NCBI GenBank assembly: GCA_947260045.1 | Contig: CAMYOP010000135.1 | Span: 1-7,482 of the forward strand | DNA: 7,482 nt | Source: an uncultured Desulfobulbaceae bacterium | Lineage (GTDB): Bacteria; Desulfobacterota; Desulfobulbia; Desulfobulbales; Desulfobulbaceae | Direction: 5' to 3' | Shown here: piece by piece, positions 5,499 through 7,482 of the stretch | How the letters are laid out: every line of letters begins with the position of its first letter | Position numbering within the stretch: position 1 is the stretch's first letter | Notes under the pieces: model-generated | What the model saw: only the letters and a program-made list of their open reading frames with translations | What the model was told of the DNA's origin: nothing | The model's database searches: none | Made by a program: the position numbers and the translations under genes

Positions 5499-7313
5499 AT
5501 GAAACTCAGGACAAAAATTGAAAAAGCGTTTTTGGATTGTAATGAGATTTATATGCCGCGCCGCCAATTTGTAAAGGGTATCGCTGCAGGCGGAGCCCTG
5601 CTCGGGCTTGGAGTATCACCAGAGCGCTTGTTCGCTGCGACTGGAAATTCTCAACTGCAGCCAACACTTCATGGTCGCCAGTTCAACCTGACATTATCCC
5701 CGAAGACTGTCAATTTTACCGGTAAGCAGCGGGTAGCGACAGCAATAAATGGTTCTATCCCCGGACCAATCCTTCGTTGGCGGGAAGGAGATCGTGTAAC
5801 ACTGAATGTAAGCAATCAGCTTTCGGAAATGAGCTCTATCCACTGGCATGGCATTATCTTGCCAGCTCCAATGGATGGTGTTCCAGATATCAGTTTTAAG
5901 GGAATTGCTCCTGGTGAAACTTTTAGCTATCAGTTCAAGGTGAATCAGAGTGGGACCTACTGGTATCATAGCCATTCTGGATTCCAGGAACAGACAGGCC
6001 TCTATGGTGCACTTGTCATAGATCCCCTGGAGCCGGAACCTTTCACTTATGATCGTGATTATGTGGTTATGCTGTCGGACTGGTCGGATGAAGATCCGGA
6101 TAATGTTTACGCCAAGCTCAAAAAAATGAGTGGCTATTATAATTTTGCTGAACGGACTACTGGTGATTTGGTTCGTGATATTCAAAAAAATGGTGCGGCT
6201 CACACCTGGATGGAACGCAGCATGTGGAACCGGATGCGAATGAGCGATCGTGATATCTCAGATGTCACTGGTTATACCTACACCTTTTTGATGAATGGGC
6301 AGACCCCGACAGAAGGCTGGACCGGCTTGTTTAAACGCGGTGAAAAAGTTCGTCTTCGCATAATAAACGGCTCGGCAATGAGCTTTTTTGATGTCTGTAT
6401 ACCAGGCTTGAAGATGACAGTGATCGCTGCAGACGGTCAGAATGTCGAACCGGTTTCTGTTGATGAATTTCGAATCGGTGTTGCTGAAACCTATGATGTC
6501 ATCGTGGAGCCCAAAGATGACCGTGCCTACTGTATTTTTGCCCAGGCTTTTGACCGTACAGGTTATGCCCGTGGCACCCTGACACCAGATCCTGCTCTCA
6601 CTGTGGAAGCCCCAAGTCTTGATCCCTATCCGATTTTGACCCATCAGGATATGGGCATGGACATGGGTAGTATGGAAGGTATGGAAGGGATGACCGGAAT
6701 GACCGGAATGGACCATGGAATGTCAGGTATGCATGGGAAAATGGGCAAAAAGAGTGGGATAACCATGCCAGGCATGCCAGGCCATGGCAGCAATAAGGAG
6801 ATTGTGCATGCAGCAACGGAATTTGGTCCCCATGTTGATATGCGAGCAGACAATCCTCAGTTCAGGCTGGATGATCCTGGTGTTGGCCTGCGTGACAATG
6901 GTCGTCGCTCCCTCACTTATGCAGACCTGCGTAACCTTTATCATACTGCCGACTCTCGTGAGCCGGGCCGTGAGATTCAATTGCATCTGACCGGCAATAT
7001 GGCCCGCTATATGTGGTCAATCAATGGTGTGAAGTATGCAGACGCTGAACCGTTGCGCTTTAAATACGGTGAACGACTCAGGATAATTTTTGTAAATGAT
7101 ACAATGATGAATCATCCCATGCATTTACATGGTATGTGGAGTGAGCTGGAAACAGGCGATGGGCGGCAAATTCCGCGCAAACATACGGTTATTGTTCAGC
7201 CTGGCTCAAAGATAAGTTATCTGGTGACAGCAGATGCCATGGGGGGTTGGGCTTTCCATTGCCACTTGCTGTATCACATGCTTGGAATGTTTCGTAAAGT
7301 TATTGTGAGCTAG
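5499..7313 (+). CDS. copA: CopA/PcoA-type periplasmic multicopper oxidase
   Basis: A 604-residue three-domain cupredoxin oxidase that detoxifies copper in the periplasm, probably by oxidising Cu(I) and binding further copper. A Tat signal (PRRQFVKG, 20-27, then a hydrophobic stretch to about 38 and AA at 46-47) exports it folded. All four copper motifs are present: HWHG (115-118), HSHSG (157-161), HPMHLHG (539-545) and HCHLLYH (587-593), the last giving the type 1 ligands C588 and H593. The Met-rich segment between domains 2 and 3 (about 385-427, with repeated MEGM and MTGM) is typical of CopA and binds extra copper. The axial Met (M597) is four residues after H593, where the family usually has five. 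ATG 5499 has TGAGG five bases upstream; M19 (5553) is an alternative, since 19 residues before the twin arginine is rather long. The copB-like gene starts ten bases after its stop codon. Confidence 0.95.
   Translation: MKLRTKIEKAFLDCNEIYMPRRQFVKGIAAGGALLGLGVSPERLFAATGNSQLQPTLHGRQFNLTLSPKTVNFTGKQRVATAINGSIPGPILRWREGDRVTLNVSNQLSEMSSIHWHGIILPAPMDGVPDISFKGIAPGETFSYQFKVNQSGTYWYHSHSGFQEQTGLYGALVIDPLEPEPFTYDRDYVVMLSDWSDEDPDNVYAKLKKMSGYYNFAERTTGDLVRDIQKNGAAHTWMERSMWNRMRMSDRDISDVTGYTYTFLMNGQTPTEGWTGLFKRGEKVRLRIINGSAMSFFDVCIPGLKMTVIAADGQNVEPVSVDEFRIGVAETYDVIVEPKDDRAYCIFAQAFDRTGYARGTLTPDPALTVEAPSLDPYPILTHQDMGMDMGSMEGMEGMTGMTGMDHGMSGMHGKMGKKSGITMPGMPGHGSNKEIVHAATEFGPHVDMRADNPQFRLDDPGVGLRDNGRRSLTYADLRNLYHTADSREPGREIQLHLTGNMARYMWSINGVKYADAEPLRFKYGERLRIIFVNDTMMNHPMHLHGMWSELETGDGRQIPRKHTVIVQPGSKISYLVTADAMGGWAFHCHLLYHMLGMFRKVIVS
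6672..6707 (+). repeat. Tandem 9-base repeats coding the Met-rich insert
   Basis: Four in-frame nine-base units (ATGGAAGGT, ATGGAAGGG, ATGACCGGA, ATGACCGGA) encode MEG-MEG-MTG-MTG, residues 392-403 of the multicopper oxidase. Pairs one and two differ by one base and pairs three and four are identical, which points to recent slippage or unit duplication that can change the number of copper-binding Met residues. Confidence 0.85.
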
Positions 7314-7322
7314 GGGGAGACT

Positions 7323-7482
7323 ATGAAAATATATACAACGTTGCTCTTACTGGCACTTTCAGTTCCAGGTTTAGCCTTTGCCAGCGGTATGAATGATGAT
7401 CCAATACTGACCATGCTGGTCTTGGACCAACTTGAGATTAGGACAGGTGACGACAGTGATCCACTGGTTTGGGAGGCTGAAG
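7323..7482 (+). CDS. copB: CopB/PcoB-type copper resistance protein (partial, N-terminus only)
   Basis: The first 53 residues of a secreted protein, cut by the right edge. A Sec signal peptide spans residues 1-20 with likely cleavage after AFA. The mature start has the opening of CopB family proteins: DPILTMLVLDQLEIR (26-40), then DPLVWEAE (46-53), matching the DPLL-MV-DQLE and VWEAEAW pattern I recall for the family. CopB/PcoB is an outer-membrane beta-barrel that works with CopA in sequestering copper. Translation starts at ATG 7323, with GGAG three bases upstream and ten bases after the copA stop, so the two are co-transcribed. The N-terminal Met-rich segment found in some CopB proteins is absent or reduced to a single Met (M23) here. 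Confidence 0.88.
   Translation, partial: MKIYTTLLLLALSVPGLAFASGMNDDPILTMLVLDQLEIRTGDDSDPLVWEAE

Overview
This window looks like a piece of a moderately AT-rich, Gram-negative, respiring bacterium. The heptaheme cytochrome paired with a b6-like fused cytochrome b, and the PCYCGC-type secreted protein, suggest a Desulfobacterota (former Deltaproteobacteria) genome. That placement is inferred from family knowledge and was not tested by a search. It holds two unrelated-looking modules transcribed away from each other from a roughly 630-base non-coding divide, plus the start of a regulator gene at the left edge.

Left edge (1-322, minus): the first 107 codons of a response-regulator receiver domain with an intact phosphorylation site. 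It is followed by a gene-free AT-rich stretch (323-652) that holds a perfect 13+4+13 dyad.

Bases 653-4388 (minus, transcribed right to left) form a tight four-gene operon: a membrane-anchored heptaheme c-type cytochrome, a Tat-type Rieske iron-sulfur protein (8-base overlap), a one-piece cytochrome b of the b6/subunit-IV type (no gap), and, 27 bases on, a secreted Cys-rich protein of the PCYCGC family. The first three make up a Rieske/cytochrome b quinol oxidoreductase in which the multiheme protein presumably takes the place of cytochrome c1/f. Several details fit a low-potential (menaquinol) chain: Phe instead of Tyr by the Rieske cluster, and APWY instead of PEWY at the quinol site. The PCYCGC protein may be an accessory or assembly factor; that is inferred only from its position.

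The divide (4389-5017) carries no convincing gene. It holds a 7+6+7 dyad, a REP-like compound palindrome built on GGGAGACAGA-type ends, and a small 6+3+6 dyad just ahead of the copper genes.

The right part (5018-7482, plus) is a copper-handling cluster: a small membrane-anchored YHS-domain protein with Cys and His clusters, a Tat-exported CopA/PcoA-type multicopper oxidase with a Met-rich insert, and the first 53 codons of a CopB/PcoB-type protein. Together they would bind and oxidise copper in the periplasm and hold it at the outer membrane. No tRNA, rRNA, CRISPR array or transposase gene was seen.
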